Below, piece by piece: positions 6,579 to 6,666 of a stretch of 6,666 nt of DNA. The first letter of the stretch is position 1, and each line of letters begins with the position of its first letter. The position numbers were made by a program, and so were the translations under genes. The notes beneath the pieces were generated by a model. It ran no database searches and was not told the DNA's origin. It was given only the letters and a program-made list of their open reading frames with translations. Source of the DNA: Candidatus Nanopelagicaceae bacterium (GTDB taxonomy: Bacteria > Actinomycetota > Actinomycetes > Nanopelagicales > Nanopelagicaceae); NCBI GenBank assembly GCA_023260175.1, contig JALQWD010000184.1, positions 1-6,666 of the forward strand, in the 5' to 3' direction.

Positions 6579-6666
6579 TTAGAAATCCATGTCGCCACCA
6601 GCGCCCGCAGGCATTGCTGGTGTCTTCTCTGGCTTATCTGCAATAACTGCTTCAGTTGTTAAGAAG
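6579..6666 (-). CDS. groEL: 60-kDa chaperonin GroEL, C-terminal 28 codons only
   Basis: The minus strand from the window edge reads FLTTEAVIADKPEKTPAMPA, then GAGGDMDF and a TAA stop at 6579. The LLTTEAxxADKPEK stretch is the conserved GroEL end, followed by the Gly/Met-rich flexible tail. GroEL forms the double-ring ATP-driven folding chamber with GroES in the cytoplasm. The tail has a single GGDMDF in place of longer GGM repeats seen in many bacteria. The rest of the gene lies outside the window, and whether groES is adjacent cannot be seen. Confidence 0.93.
   Translation of the reverse strand, partial: FLTTEAVIADKPEKTPAMPAGAGGDMDF

Overview
Most of this window (about 470 to 6666) reads as one continuous piece of an AT-rich actinobacterial genome. 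The gene families are typically actinobacterial: the citrate synthase 2 / CitA type, the actinobacterial SerC type, DUF2530, PGPGW, a CspB-like cold-shock protein with a C-terminal extension, and DUF3027. Codon third positions nevertheless favour A/T and intergenic gaps are tiny. That combination fits a streamlined, low-GC planktonic actinobacterium such as the freshwater acI / Nanopelagicales lineage. The lineage is inferred from sequence style, not tested.

Layout. Bases 1 to about 470 are clearly GC-rich and carry, on the minus strand, an internal piece of an unrelated, unrecognised protein. At about 464-480 this abuts the first 95 codons of a minus-strand citrate synthase, which is cut off after its WGFKP motif; the join looks like a chimeric assembly junction or, less likely, a recent insertion. 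A 70-bp divergent gap leads to plus-strand pdxH, serC and an MFS transporter with a TTG start. A second, unrelated MFS transporter (MFS_3/EntS-like) runs toward it and overlaps its tail by 29 bp. A 23-bp divergent gap with two overlapping -10 boxes separates that transporter from a small plus-strand DUF2530 membrane protein. DUF2530 overlaps the PGPGW membrane protein tail-to-tail by 4 bp. PGPGW, the cold-shock gene, a DUF3027 zinc-ribbon protein and the last 28 codons of groEL all lie on the minus strand.

How the genes relate. PdxH makes pyridoxal 5'-phosphate and SerC uses it as cofactor, so their pairing makes biochemical sense. The rest is a housekeeping neighbourhood (TCA entry, serine synthesis, efflux, cold-shock RNA binding, chaperonin) whose members also lie near one another in mycobacteria (citA, serC, an MFS gene, cspB, as I recall the M. 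tuberculosis map).

A regulatory pattern recurs. Four starts (serC, the second MFS gene, DUF2530 and DUF3027) have a TANNNT box ending 6 or 7 nt before the start codon and no Shine-Dalgarno sequence, as expected for leaderless mRNAs. Only the cold-shock gene has a good Shine-Dalgarno (AAGGAG, 6-nt spacing). There is no mobile element, CRISPR array, RNA gene or recognisable new defence-type system, and no gene-free stretch over 300 bases.
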